From positions 1 to 38,066 of the forward strand of contig JAUIKE010000072.1 in assembly GCA_030430845.1 (NCBI GenBank): a stretch of DNA of 38,066 nucleotides. Reading direction: 5' to 3'. This stretch comes from Bacteroidia bacterium (GTDB taxonomy: Bacteria > Bacteroidota > Bacteroidia > Chitinophagales > Saprospiraceae). The position numbers and the translations under genes are program-made. The notes under the pieces were generated by a model. It was not told the DNA's origin, did no database searches, and saw only the letters and a program-made list of their open reading frames with translations. Positions 1-7,660 of this stretch are shown here, in pieces. Position 1 is the first letter of the stretch, and each line of letters starts with the position of its first letter.

Positions 1-2
1 CC

Positions 3-1730
3 ACGCTCGAAATTATTATCCGCCCCCCCTGGTGGCAAACAGTCTGGGCCTATACCATTTATGCATTTTTAATTGGGCTATTTGGCTATTTGCTGTACAG
101 ATATTTATTAAATCGTCAATTTGAACTACAAGAAGCCAACCGTCTGCGCGAACTCGACGAGGTCAAAACCAAACTCTACACCAACATCTCCCACGAATTC
201 CGCACGCCCCTCACCGTCATCTCCGGGATGGGGCAGAAAATCCTGGAAAACCCTAAAAAATGGAGTATCGAAGGCGGCCAACTGATCACCCGGAATTCCA
301 ACTATCTACTCCAACTGGTCAACCAGATCCTGGACCTGCGCAAACTGGAATCGGGTTCCCTAAAAGTTCAGCATGTCCAGTCAGACATCGTTTCCTATCT
401 ACAGTACCTCATGCAGTCTTTCCACTCCCTGGCTGAGAATAAGGACATCCGCCTGCATTTTTATGCCGAAGAAAAAGAGCTCGTCATGGATTTCGATCCG
501 AACAAGATCCAGCATATTTTTACTAACCTGCTTTCGAATGCGATCAAGTATACGCCGGAGGGCGGGGATGTGTATGTGAGGGTGGAGAAGGACGAAGGGG
601 GAAGGGCGAGGGACGAAGGGGGAAGGGCGAAGGATAGAAGTACTCGTTCAACCCTTCAGATAAAAATAAGAGATACCGGTATTGGGATTCCGGAAGATCA
701 ACTACCTCACATTTTCGATCGGTTTTACCAGGTGGATGATTCCTCGACCCGGAAAGGAGAAGGCACAGGCATCGGTCTGGCACTGACCAAGGAACTGGTG
801 CAATTATTGAAAGGAGAAATTTCAGTAAAAAGTCAAGTGAATAAAGGGACGGAATTTAATATTCAACTACCCATTTCGAATGAGGGCCCCTTGCAGGAAA
901 CAGCTCGTGATCAAATTTGGGGGACTGCTGCCGGAACGGCCAAGGAAGGTACAGGAAAGAATTTATTGAATAAAAGCACGGCGGTTGCTGACACCAATCC
1001 ACTGGCACTTATTATTGAAGATAATGCCGATGTAGCCAAATACATCTTTTCCTGCCTGGAAGATCGCTACCAACTGCTCTGGGCCAAAAACGGCCGGCAA
1101 GGGATTGACATGGCCTTCGAAACCGTACCCGATATTATCATCAGTGATGTGATGATGCCGGAAAAGGACGGCTTTGAAGTCTGTCAGACGCTGAAGCAGG
1201 ATGTGCGTACCAGTCATATCCCCATCATATTGCTGACGGCCAAAGCCGATATGGACTCTAAATTAGAAGGACTCCGTCATGGTGCCGATGCCTATCTGGC
1301 CAAGCCTTTTGAACCAAAAGAATTAAACATTCGATTAGAACAGCTGATTGAGCTGAGAAAAAAACTACAGGATCGATATCGGAATACCACTTCTTTTAAG
1401 CAACAGTCTGGGAATATTGAAGACGAATTTCTTAAGCAGCTGAATCAGGTCATTCAGGATAACATCAGCGACGAGAACTTCGGCATCCAGCAATTGTGTC
1501 GGGCCATCGGCTTGAGTCGTACACAATTGCATCGCAAAATTAAAGCCCTGACCAATAAATCTACCTCCATTTACATTCGCTCTATCCGGTTAGCTAAAGC
1601 CAGGGAGTTGCTTAAATCTACCAAGCTGAATGTATCTGAAATTGCTTATGAGGTTGGCTTTTCGAATCCGGTTTATTTTACGCAGGTCTTTTCGGAGGAG
1701 TTTGGCGTGCCGCCAAGTGAGATGCGGTAG
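3..1730 (+). CDS. Hybrid two-component sensor kinase/response regulator with AraC output domain (5' truncated)
   Basis: The reading frame is open from base 3 and continues upstream of the window, so only the C-terminal part is present. In order it encodes the end of a periplasmic Y_Y_Y-type sensor domain (PPWWQT), one membrane helix (about nt 40-110), a HisKA domain with NISHEFRTPL (phospho-His codon 192-194), HATPase_c with NLLSNAIKYTPEGG and DTGIGIPEDQ, a receiver domain (acidic IIEDN; phospho-Asp codon 1146-1148 in DVMMPEKDG; conserved Lys in LAKPF) and a C-terminal AraC-type double helix-turn-helix. This is the HTCS architecture, in which one inner-membrane protein senses an external signal and binds DNA; such proteins often control glycan or nutrient loci, but no target is visible here. 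An in-frame 42-bp tandem repeat sits inside the ATPase domain. A hairpin terminator follows 80 nt downstream. Confidence 0.95.
   Translation, partial: TLEIIIRPPWWQTVWAYTIYAFLIGLFGYLLYRYLLNRQFELQEANRLRELDEVKTKLYTNISHEFRTPLTVISGMGQKILENPKKWSIEGGQLITRNSNYLLQLVNQILDLRKLESGSLKVQHVQSDIVSYLQYLMQSFHSLAENKDIRLHFYAEEKELVMDFDPNKIQHIFTNLLSNAIKYTPEGGDVYVRVEKDEGGRARDEGGRAKDRSTRSTLQIKIRDTGIGIPEDQLPHIFDRFYQVDDSSTRKGEGTGIGLALTKELVQLLKGEISVKSQVNKGTEFNIQLPISNEGPLQETARDQIWGTAAGTAKEGTGKNLLNKSTAVADTNPLALIIEDNADVAKYIFSCLEDRYQLLWAKNGRQGIDMAFETVPDIIISDVMMPEKDGFEVCQTLKQDVRTSHIPIILLTAKADMDSKLEGLRHGADAYLAKPFEPKELNIRLEQLIELRKKLQDRYRNTTSFKQQSGNIEDEFLKQLNQVIQDNISDENFGIQQLCRAIGLSRTQLHRKIKALTNKSTSIYIRSIRLAKARELLKSTKLNVSEIAYEVGFSNPVYFTQVFSEEFGVPPSEMR
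590..631 (+). repeat. 21-bp tandem repeat (2 copies) inside the kinase ATPase domain
   Basis: Two nearly identical 21-bp units beginning GGACGAAGGGGGAAGGG lie head to tail at 590-610 and 611-631. Because 21 is a multiple of three the frame is kept and the protein gains KDEGGRA-RDEGGRA. The insertion falls between the N-box strand (VYVRVE) and the strand before the G1 box (LQIKIRDTG), a surface beta-hairpin. The purine-rich composition differs sharply from the flanking code, suggesting a dispersed repeat that invaded the gene. Confidence 0.85.
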
Positions 1731-1732
1731 CT

Positions 1733-1750
1733 GGCAGTTTGGAGACTGCC
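1733..1750. repeat. Mini-hairpin repeat, GCCAGTTTGGAAACTGGC family
   Basis: GGCAGTTTGGAGACTGCC folds on itself and starts two bases after the stop codon of the sensor kinase gene. Related hairpins lie at 14162-14180, 14194-14213, 14440-14457 and 14472-14490. It looks like a REP-type dispersed short palindrome. Just after it, 1770-1795 resembles part of the GTCTGAACCGCGGATT palindrome family found at 3355 and 7455. Confidence 0.6.
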
Positions 1751-1810
1751 TCCAGCGGAGAGAGGGTCTGAACTGCGGATTTCCACTGATCTGGCAGATA
1801 ATATCAAGTC

Positions 1811-1845
1811 AATAAAGAGGGGCGCCGACGGCGCCCCTCTTTATT
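1811..1845. terminator. Bidirectional intrinsic terminator hairpin
   Basis: A perfect 16-bp stem (AATAAAGAGGGGCGCC and its complement) with a 3-nt loop. The GC core is flanked by A on one side and T on the other, so it can terminate transcription from either direction. It lies 80 bp after the sensor kinase stop. Confidence 0.85.
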
Positions 1846-1850
1846 AATGT

Positions 1851-2336
1851 AACAATAGCTAAACCTTCCGAAACAATACCTAAAGCTACCTTCCTCTCTT
1901 TTTTCCACCTTTACATAGCCGGGAAGCACCTAAAACAGGCTCTAATTCCAAACTATTAGGTATTCACAAAAGTCTAAAGTATAAAGAAGCAATGCATTGT
2001 GGGAGGGTTCCCTCAATTAATTAATCCCTTGTGGCGGCGGCTATTCTATAGCGGCCGCTTTTTTATTGGATGCAAACGTACGAATTGGGGCTGACTTTTC
2101 CCAACATCTACTTATTGCAGAATGATTTTCCGCTTTTTTAAAAAAAAACCTGGTTTTTCACTAAAAATGAGCACAAGTATGAAAAAAGCAACACGGAACA
2201 CACAATCAACTGGTTAACAAGTATTTAAAAACACACTTAGCAAAGTTTGAAACAATAACTAAACTCTGTTTTTCTCTCCGAAACAATAGCGAAAGCAACT
2301 GAAACATGTTCCATTCAATTTAGCACAATAGCTAAA
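1851..2336 (+). repeat. Cluster of five AACAATAGCTAAA-like motifs upstream of the protease gene
   Basis: Copies of a 12-13 bp motif lie at 1851-1863, 1872-1884, 2251-2263, 2282-2294 and 2325-2336, all on the plus strand, usually preceded by GA or CGA. The region from 1846 to 2423 contains no credible gene. The motif differs from the one at 22-26 kb but the arrangement (degenerate same-strand copies in an AT-rich intergenic region) is similar. Its function is unknown; operator sites or a transcribed leader are possible. Confidence 0.6.
2034..2064 (+). terminator. Intrinsic terminator of an unidentified plus-strand transcript
   Basis: An 11-bp stem with one mismatch (GCGGCGGCTAT / ATAGCGGCCGC, 3-nt loop) is followed by six T. 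No open reading frame ends just upstream, and the sensor gene already has a terminator at 1811. A short untranslated RNA between about 1864 and 2064 is therefore possible, but I recognise no RNA family. Confidence 0.55.
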
Positions 2337-2423
2337 ACAAGCCTTCCTATTTCCCCGCATCTTTGAATTGTCATCACCGGTGATTGGCGCACAACAACAT
2401 TGAAAGAATTAAAACCGCCAATC

Positions 2424-3344
2424 ATGTTACGTACAACACTTATAGGGATTATCATTTTTATTTCAATGATCACATTCACTTTTGCCCAAACCAGCATCAT
2501 TCGCTTTTTTGCCTATGACAACCTCATTTTATTGACTGCTCAAATCGAAGGGCAGGAAGGATTTTTGATCCTGGATACAGGGGCCCCCGACCTGATTCTC
2601 AACAAAAAATACTTTGACGATAAGAAAAACTTCTCTGATGATCTCCAGGCAAGAGGTTTCAACGGACAAATAGAAGAAGTTCTTGTCAGATATACCGATC
2701 TTCAAATAGGGTCTTGCCGCTGGGAAGATCAAGATACGAAAGTGATCGACCTGGATCATCTTAAACCATCTGGCATATTTCCCATTCTTGGCTTGGCAGG
2801 AATTCAATTGTTCCAAGACTACGAACTCGTCCTGGATTTCAAGTCGAGTACCATTCTATTATTTGAAACCGACCGTCAGGGTAATCTAATTGATCAGCAA
2901 TACAATAATAATACTCATGATGTTAGTTTCCCATTCAAACTAAAAGGGCATATTCCTTACCTGACCATTAATATGAACCATACTTCTTTGAAACTTGGGT
3001 TGGATACCGGCTCGGCTATCTCTCTGATACAGCCTAAGTTTAAGTCAAAACTAAAAGAAAGCCTGGTTGCAGCTGGTCAAATTCAACTACTTGGTACTGA
3101 CCAGACCATCAAGCAGACCAAATTGTGGAAGCTGGAAGATATGAATGTATCAATGTTGACCTTTCCTCCTTTGCAGGTAGCCTTTACCAATATAAATGCC
3201 TTTAATAATATTTTGTCGGGTGCAGACCTGGACGGGATATTGGGAACGGAGTTTTTGAGTCAATTCACTACGGCTATTAATTTAAAGAAAAAGGAGGTGC
3301 ATATTTGGATTAATTCGGGGGCGGCAGCGCTGGTGGCGAGGTGA
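2424..3344 (+). CDS. Secreted retropepsin-like aspartyl protease family protein
   Basis: A 306-aa protein starting at the ATG at 2424; an in-frame TTG at 2400 is less likely because the ATG gives a clean signal peptide (MLRTTLIGII... ending TFAQ, residues 1-21). It has two aspartyl protease-like half domains: DTGA at residues 51-54 with FPILGLAG further on, and DTGS at 194-197 followed by DGILGTEFL. This two-lobe arrangement, with each lobe holding D-T-G and a later ILG, matches the clan AA retropepsin-like families common in Bacteroidota (family knowledge). It is probably a periplasmic or exported peptidase; substrate unknown. The upstream region carries the AACAATAGCTAAA motif cluster, and a palindromic element begins 10 nt after the stop. 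Confidence 0.82.
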   Translation: MLRTTLIGIIIFISMITFTFAQTSIIRFFAYDNLILLTAQIEGQEGFLILDTGAPDLILNKKYFDDKKNFSDDLQARGFNGQIEEVLVRYTDLQIGSCRWEDQDTKVIDLDHLKPSGIFPILGLAGIQLFQDYELVLDFKSSTILLFETDRQGNLIDQQYNNNTHDVSFPFKLKGHIPYLTINMNHTSLKLGLDTGSAISLIQPKFKSKLKESLVAAGQIQLLGTDQTIKQTKLWKLEDMNVSMLTFPPLQVAFTNINAFNNILSGADLDGILGTEFLSQFTTAINLKKKEVHIWINSGAAALVAR

Positions 3345-3354
3345 GTTTATAGTT

Positions 3355-3469
3355 GTCTGAACCGCGGATTCCCGCGGATTCAGCAGAGTGCACGGAAATA
3401 TATTTTTGGCCTTTGGCCAAAAATACCTCGGTGAAATCTGTCCAATCAGTGGAAATCCGCGGTTCAGAC
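3355..3469. repeat. 115-bp double-palindrome element (copy 1)
   Basis: Outer arms of 16 bp (GTCTGAACCGCGGATT at 3355-3370 and its complement ending at 3469) enclose an inner hairpin (ATTTTTGGCC, 3402-3411, paired with 3415-3424). The left arm holds a direct repeat of CCGCGGATT. It fills the space between two convergent genes. A half copy is at 4881-4927 and a full, better-paired copy at 7455-7568. It carries no gene; it may be a MITE- or REP-like element. Confidence 0.85.
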
Positions 3470-3493
3470 GATGAGAAAGAAGAAAACTAAACC

Positions 3494-4606
3494 TCAAAAC
3501 CACTTCCAAATTCGATTATCAAGACCGATGATAAATGGCAGGCCGTTTCTGTCGATACTGATTCGCTTACCCTTCCCACTGGGGAGCGCACTCCAACTAC
3601 CGTTTTTATACTGGAAAATATCTGATTGCAGGCCAATAACCCATGGATTCCCCTGACTGTCAATAGCAATATCTACCCCTGTTCCATTCCCCGGCAACTT
3701 TTCCCAGCCTTTTTGGGTTCCGAAATAAACGTAGCTGTCAAAGGCAATAATATATGGAATGCCACTGCTGGTTACACTTAGAGCTTTAGCTTTTAAGCTT
3801 CCGGGATGAACGATCCATCTGCTGCCGTTACTGTAATAAACCCTGTTATCAGTACCTATTACCCAAGGTCGGCTTTTTCCATCTACAGCAATGTCTTTGC
3901 CAATGCCTCCTCCTGGATGTTCTTTCCAATTCGAACCTGTGGAGTGATAAATACGACCATTGGTGCCAATCACCCAGGGAACACCACCTGGCCCTGTGGC
4001 AATAGCTACGGCCTTTCCTTTACCAGGATGTTCAATCCACCTTGATCCATCATAATAATGAATGCCATTGGCAGAGCCAATCACCCAGGGGCGATTTTGG
4101 TTATCGACCGCAATGTCTTTGCCTACTCCCCCAATACTTGACCATTTCCCGGAAGGGGGTGGAGGCGGGGGTGGATTATTACCTCCCGAAGCTGTAACGG
4201 CATAAAACGGATAAATTCCGGAAGTATTTGAGTTGGATTGGCTGACTGTTCCTGTCATAAAAAGCGTGCCATCGTAATAGGGTTGTCCTTTTGCTCCAAG
4301 GCGAGGGTCAATCAGCCAGGCTTCATACATTTGTTGAGTTCCTTTTCTAAAAAACTGGATATGTCTGCCAGTGATGTGCCCCTGAATGTCGTAATTTAAA
4401 ATCTTGCCTGTTACCACATGGGTTGTCCTATTGTAATTTTGGAGAATCAGTTTTCCTTTATATCCGTTCACATTAACGTCCCAGTTAGAGGGTACGGGAA
4501 TGTTTTGTCCTATGAGTGGAATAACAAAAAGGCAGGCGAATAAAGCAATAACCCCTAATTGCCAAGGTATTTGGAGAGGCAGAAGTACACGATTGTTTTT
4601 TCTCAT
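3494..4606 (-). CDS. Secreted protein with C-terminal tectonin-type beta-propeller
   Basis: A 370-aa protein. Residues 1-35 form a long signal peptide (charged MRKNNR start, hydrophobic core, IGQN end). Residues about 36-140 form a domain I do not recognise. A proline run (seven prolines near residue 150) links it to six repeats of about 33 residues, each with [KD]xIAVD...PWVIG...xIyyxxGSxWxxhPG. That is the tectonin/TECPR pattern, and six copies would make a six-bladed propeller. Tectonin propellers bind sugars or act as lectin-like recognition modules (family knowledge), so an extracellular binding role is inferred. No T9SS sorting domain is visible; the protein ends right after the last blade (RIWKWF). 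It is convergent with the aspartyl protease gene, the palindromic element lying between them. Confidence 0.8.
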   Translation of the reverse strand: MRKNNRVLLPLQIPWQLGVIALFACLFVIPLIGQNIPVPSNWDVNVNGYKGKLILQNYNRTTHVVTGKILNYDIQGHITGRHIQFFRKGTQQMYEAWLIDPRLGAKGQPYYDGTLFMTGTVSQSNSNTSGIYPFYAVTASGGNNPPPPPPPSGKWSSIGGVGKDIAVDNQNRPWVIGSANGIHYYDGSRWIEHPGKGKAVAIATGPGGVPWVIGTNGRIYHSTGSNWKEHPGGGIGKDIAVDGKSRPWVIGTDNRVYYSNGSRWIVHPGSLKAKALSVTSSGIPYIIAFDSYVYFGTQKGWEKLPGNGTGVDIAIDSQGNPWVIGLQSDIFQYKNGSWSALPSGKGKRISIDRNGLPFIIGLDNRIWKWF

Positions 4607-4880
4607 AATTCATGGTTTTGGTTATGGAAGTAGTTTATAGTTCCCGATAGTCAAAGACTGCCAATAGCACATCAGGGACCATAAACAAGGCGCGTTTTAT
4701 GGCTTAACCAGACTTGGTAATTGGTGAGAATAGTAGCACTTCAGATATTATATATCAATGGTTGGGTAAAATCAATGACCAGAATCATTTTGAGAAAAAA
4801 TATTTTTCAAATCAATGATTTGAATGCAGGACAAAACACCTGTAGAACAACAACAGGCAGTGAAGTTTTTTTTTGCCAAA
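4607..4880. other. AT-rich intergenic region without a gene
   Basis: This stretch upstream of the tectonin-protein gene holds short imperfect direct and inverted repeats of ATCAATGA/TCATTGAT type (4765-4830) but no credible coding region, RNA gene or clear promoter. It runs into the half copy of the palindromic element that borders the MBL gene. Confidence 0.5.
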
Positions 4881-4927
4881 GGCCAAAAATACATTCCCGT
4901 GCACTCCACTGAATCCGCGGTTCAGAC
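4881..4927. repeat. Half copy of the double-palindrome element (copy 2)
   Basis: From GGCCAAAAATAC to CCGCGGTTCAGAC this matches the reverse complement of the left half of the copy at 3355, apart from a few changes and loss of one CCGCGGATT unit. The other half is missing and is replaced by a T-run. The last bases overlap the end of the MBL-fold gene and supply its TGA stop codon (TCA at 4922-4924 on the plus strand). Confidence 0.75.
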
Positions 4928-5776
4928 AACTACCGCCTCACGCCCCACCAACCGCTCTCCCGACTTCCAGTCATGCGAGGGCAAATAAATCATTGGCCGT
5001 GCTTGGGCCAGGATACGGACTCGCTCATACGTATCTTTGGACAACTTTTTATCCACATGAATGCCCCCTACCCTATCCGTCAACAACTGCTCCTGATCAA
5101 AAGAAACATCTCCGGCAAAAAAGACCGTATGTTCATCCGCTTCCAATATGACCGATTGATGCCCGTACGTATGCCCTGGTGTTGCCACGATGCGAATCCG
5201 GCCATCACTCGTCAGGGGGTATTGTCCCAAAAACACGGGGTCTTTCTCATAAATAATCTTATTCGGTCGCATGCCTGGCGGCAGCAAACACTTCATCGAT
5301 CCGTAGGGCCGATCCCATTCCGCTTGCGATACGATGACCTCCGAACGCGGGAAATACATCAAGCCATCCGTATGATCAATGTGCAAATGGGTCAGGATAA
5401 TCCAGTCAATGTCATCCGTATCTATACCTATTCGATATAACTGACGGCCGATCTCCATCTCTCTTTCCAATTCAAACTTCAGGATCTTTTGATTCGCAAA
5501 GCCTACGGTCGGGTCGCAGTCAAAGTACCAGTTTTCCTTAACCTGCACATTCTCGCCCGTATCGATCAGTATATTCCCTTCCGGATGCTCGATCAGCCAG
5601 CAATAGATCGGCATCGGATCAGCCCAGTGGAAGTCGACCATGATCTGCAGCATGCCCTGACTGGGGTCTCGATGAGATTTCTTGACCTGCACAGTGCCTG
5701 TCCGAATGCCGTGAACTTTCACAGGAATGCCCTCAATCTTGAATTCGGTCGTCTGAATAGGAAGTGTTGGTGTCAT
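4922..5776 (-). CDS. MBL-fold metallo-hydrolase, lactonase-like
   Basis: A 284-aa cytosolic protein (no signal peptide). It has the full metallo-beta-lactamase-fold zinc set: HLHIDH (H130, H132, D134, H135), H206 in GHTYGH, D223 in FFAGD, and H268 in LPSHD. The layout and length resemble the N-acyl homoserine lactonase/AttM branch, but substrate cannot be read from the sequence; lactone or other ester hydrolysis is inferred. The C-terminal codons read AVVV then TGA, where the GTCTGA comes from the palindromic repeat, so the present C-terminus seems to have been set by repeat insertion or growth. The ATG at 5776 begins a normal N-terminus. No operon partner. Confidence 0.88.
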   Translation of the reverse strand: MTPTLPIQTTEFKIEGIPVKVHGIRTGTVQVKKSHRDPSQGMLQIMVDFHWADPMPIYCWLIEHPEGNILIDTGENVQVKENWYFDCDPTVGFANQKILKFELEREMEIGRQLYRIGIDTDDIDWIILTHLHIDHTDGLMYFPRSEVIVSQAEWDRPYGSMKCLLPPGMRPNKIIYEKDPVFLGQYPLTSDGRIRIVATPGHTYGHQSVILEADEHTVFFAGDVSFDQEQLLTDRVGGIHVDKKLSKDTYERVRILAQARPMIYLPSHDWKSGERLVGREAVVV

Positions 5777-6196
5777 TTAGTAAAATTTAATCCACTCTGC
5801 CACAGGCCTCTAGAATCTAGATTTATTGACAAATTAACTTGTATGTATTGAACTGGAATGGCCACATGCCCCCTGGGGTAGGGTTGTTAAGTTCTTCCAT
5901 CCAGAGCTCCAGGGGAGCGTCATGTAAAACATCGTGTTAGCGAGCATATGACGCTCCGCTGGAGCTTGCCAGTAGGGATTTTGCCCCAAGTTACCGATAT
6001 CACGCTTCTCCCGTGCGGGCCGTATGGCCGAAGCTTTAGTTATCTAGAGCTTAATAGCAGGCCGGGGCTGGGGTCATTCTAAATTCAATGGCTACAAGTT
6101 TTTTTGTCAACACACCTAGAACCTTAATAAAAATAAACGAACCCACATCTTCTCCCCAATTATTCTCTATTTTAGCCTCCCAAACTAAACAATGTA
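5777..6196. other. Intergenic region with repeat debris
   Basis: This region separates two divergent genes. It has no credible open reading frame. It contains an inverted repeat at 5906-5967 and a GC-rich stretch with a short hairpin (GGCCGTATGGCC, about 6018-6029). I could not identify a promoter matching TAnnTTTG for either gene. Confidence 0.5.
5906..5967. repeat. Inverted repeat of GAGCTCCAGGGGAGCGTCAT type
   Basis: AGCTCCAGGGGAGCGTCAT (5906-5924) pairs with ATGACGCTCCGCTGGAGCT (5949-5967) with one mismatch and a 24-nt loop. Each arm is itself partly palindromic (GCTCC...GGAGC). This is the form of a dispersed REP/MITE unit; no protein gene lies inside. Confidence 0.7.
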
Positions 6197-6838
6197 ATGA
6201 ACACCCTAATTGTTTTCGTACATCCCAATCCAAAATCTTTTAATGGGCGCCTCAAGGATAAAGCGGTTGAAACCCTGGAATCTTTGGGTCATTCGGTGCA
6301 GGTATCCGACTTGTTTGCTATGGATTTTAAATGCAAAGCTGACCAGGGAGACTTCAAGCATTTGGCTAATCCCAACTATTTTGACTTGCAATTTGAGCAA
6401 CGAGAAGCTATGATCGCGAGGACGTTCACGGACGATATCCTTGAAGAGCAAGAAAAATTGCGTTGGGCAGAATTATTGATTTTTCAATTCCCATTTTGGT
6501 GGTTTAGCATGCCGGCCCCGCTAAAAGGATATTTTGACCGGGTGTTCAGTGTAGGTTTTGCTTATTCAGGCGCCAGTGAATTGGCAGGAAAAAAAGCTAT
6601 TATTTGTACGACCACCGGTTCTTCAGATGAGCGATGGGTGGAAAGTAATCAGGCAGGAACGATTGAGTATATTTTCCATCACATTCATTTCGGAGTGTTT
6701 GAATTTTGTGGAATGGAAACGCTGGAGCCTTTCGTCATCGGACAGGCCAAACGCCTGGAAGAAGCACAAAAACAAGAAAAGCTAGATGAATGGGCTGATA
6801 TTTTAAAGAACATCGAGAACAGACAGCGCTTATTTTGA
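6197..6838 (+). CDS. NAD(P)H dehydrogenase (quinone), flavodoxin-like fold
   Basis: A 213-aa cytosolic flavoprotein. The N-terminus (MNTLIVFVHPNPKSFN) matches the phosphate-binding start of the Flavodoxin_2 family (NQO1, MdaB, KefF). Other family signatures are FQFPFWWFSMPAPLKGYFDRVF-like sequence at about residues 98-120 and the GKKAIICTTTGSS segment that lines the flavin. Known members reduce quinones or other electrophiles with NAD(P)H using FMN or FAD. It is convergent with the next gene; the two stops are only 3 nt apart and no separate terminator lies between them. Confidence 0.9.
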   Translation: MNTLIVFVHPNPKSFNGRLKDKAVETLESLGHSVQVSDLFAMDFKCKADQGDFKHLANPNYFDLQFEQREAMIARTFTDDILEEQEKLRWAELLIFQFPFWWFSMPAPLKGYFDRVFSVGFAYSGASELAGKKAIICTTTGSSDERWVESNQAGTIEYIFHHIHFGVFEFCGMETLEPFVIGQAKRLEEAQKQEKLDEWADILKNIENRQRLF

Positions 6839-6841
6839 TTC

Positions 6842-7435
6842 TTAAAAACCTACCAATGCATTCTTCTTATCTTCATATTCTTTGATCAGCTCCTCGGAAG
6901 CCTGGGTTTGCCGAAGCATGGCCAAATACAGCTCTAAAGCAAAAATATCTCCTTCCGTCCCATAAATAACGGCATCCTCCATGGAAAAATGCTGGAAGTA
7001 AAACTCTTGTATTCCTTCGTCTTTCTGATCATGCCGCGGACTCTCAAGGATAGACCTCAATAACTGATCCAAATTGGAATATTCATCCTGGTACAAGTCT
7101 TTACAAGTTTCTTCGTAAACACGCTGACGAAGACTGCCTATTTGTGTGCAAACTTGATACTCCGCTCCCAGGGTATAGTCTTGGTCTTTTTTTTGTATGG
7201 AAAAAAAGTGAAGGAGCTCCTTTTTTTTATCAAGCATTAAAAAGCGAAGTCGTTCTCCAGACTGCATATTGATTCCGCCGGATAACTTTTTGAGGAGATT
7301 GTTGTAAGAAAGCCCCTGTTCTTCGGGCACCTGCAAGGAAGGATCTCTATCAGCAGTATCGCTTGCTTGTTCGCCTGTGTTTTCGCAGGCAGCAAGGCCT
7401 ATTAATATTACTAAAAACAGAATTGTCTTTTTCAT
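6842..7435 (-). CDS. Small lipoprotein of unknown function
   Basis: I start this 197-aa protein at the ATG at 7435, because it yields a typical lipoprotein signal (MKKTILFLVILIGLAAC; lipidated Cys17). The frame is open up to 7570, but that extension is just translated palindromic repeat. The mature part begins with an acidic low-complexity linker (ENTGEQASDTADRD) and continues as a mostly helical, charged domain with three cysteines. I do not recognise a family. The location is probably the outer membrane or periplasm. Its promoter would have to lie in or beyond the palindromic element 20 bp upstream. Confidence 0.75.
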   Translation of the reverse strand: MKKTILFLVILIGLAACENTGEQASDTADRDPSLQVPEEQGLSYNNLLKKLSGGINMQSGERLRFLMLDKKKELLHFFSIQKKDQDYTLGAEYQVCTQIGSLRQRVYEETCKDLYQDEYSNLDQLLRSILESPRHDQKDEGIQEFYFQHFSMEDAVIYGTEGDIFALELYLAMLRQTQASEELIKEYEDKKNALVGF

Positions 7436-7454
7436 ACTTTTTTTGTGTTTTGTT

Positions 7455-7568
7455 GTCTGGATCGCGGATTTTCGCGGATTGAACAGGTTCCACTGAAAGA
7501 TTTTTGCCCGATAGGCAAAAATCATTTCCGTGCTCTCCGCTGAATCCGCGAAAATCCGCGATCCAGAC
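7455..7568. repeat. Double-palindrome element (copy 3, best preserved)
   Basis: Perfect 26-bp outer arms (7455-7480 and 7543-7568, beginning GTCTGGATCGCGGATT) enclose an inner hairpin (GATTTTTGCC at 7499-7508 with 7514-7523). It has the same plan as the copy at 3355: outer arm with a repeated CGCGGATT, about 20 nt of spacer, and an AT-rich inner stem. It lies between the divergent lipoprotein and M28 peptidase genes and would be in the lipoprotein mRNA leader. Confidence 0.88.
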
Positions 7569-7660
7569 AAACAATTAACAGAAAACTAAAATAACTTCTT
7601 TTTCATAATCCAACCTTTCTCCTCTTTCATTAATTATATTAGCAGACAAAAAATAAATTT

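Noticed and set aside
7436..7570. N-terminal extension of the small lipoprotein
   Set aside because: The extension is translated palindromic repeat; the internal ATG at 7435 gives a perfect lipoprotein signal.
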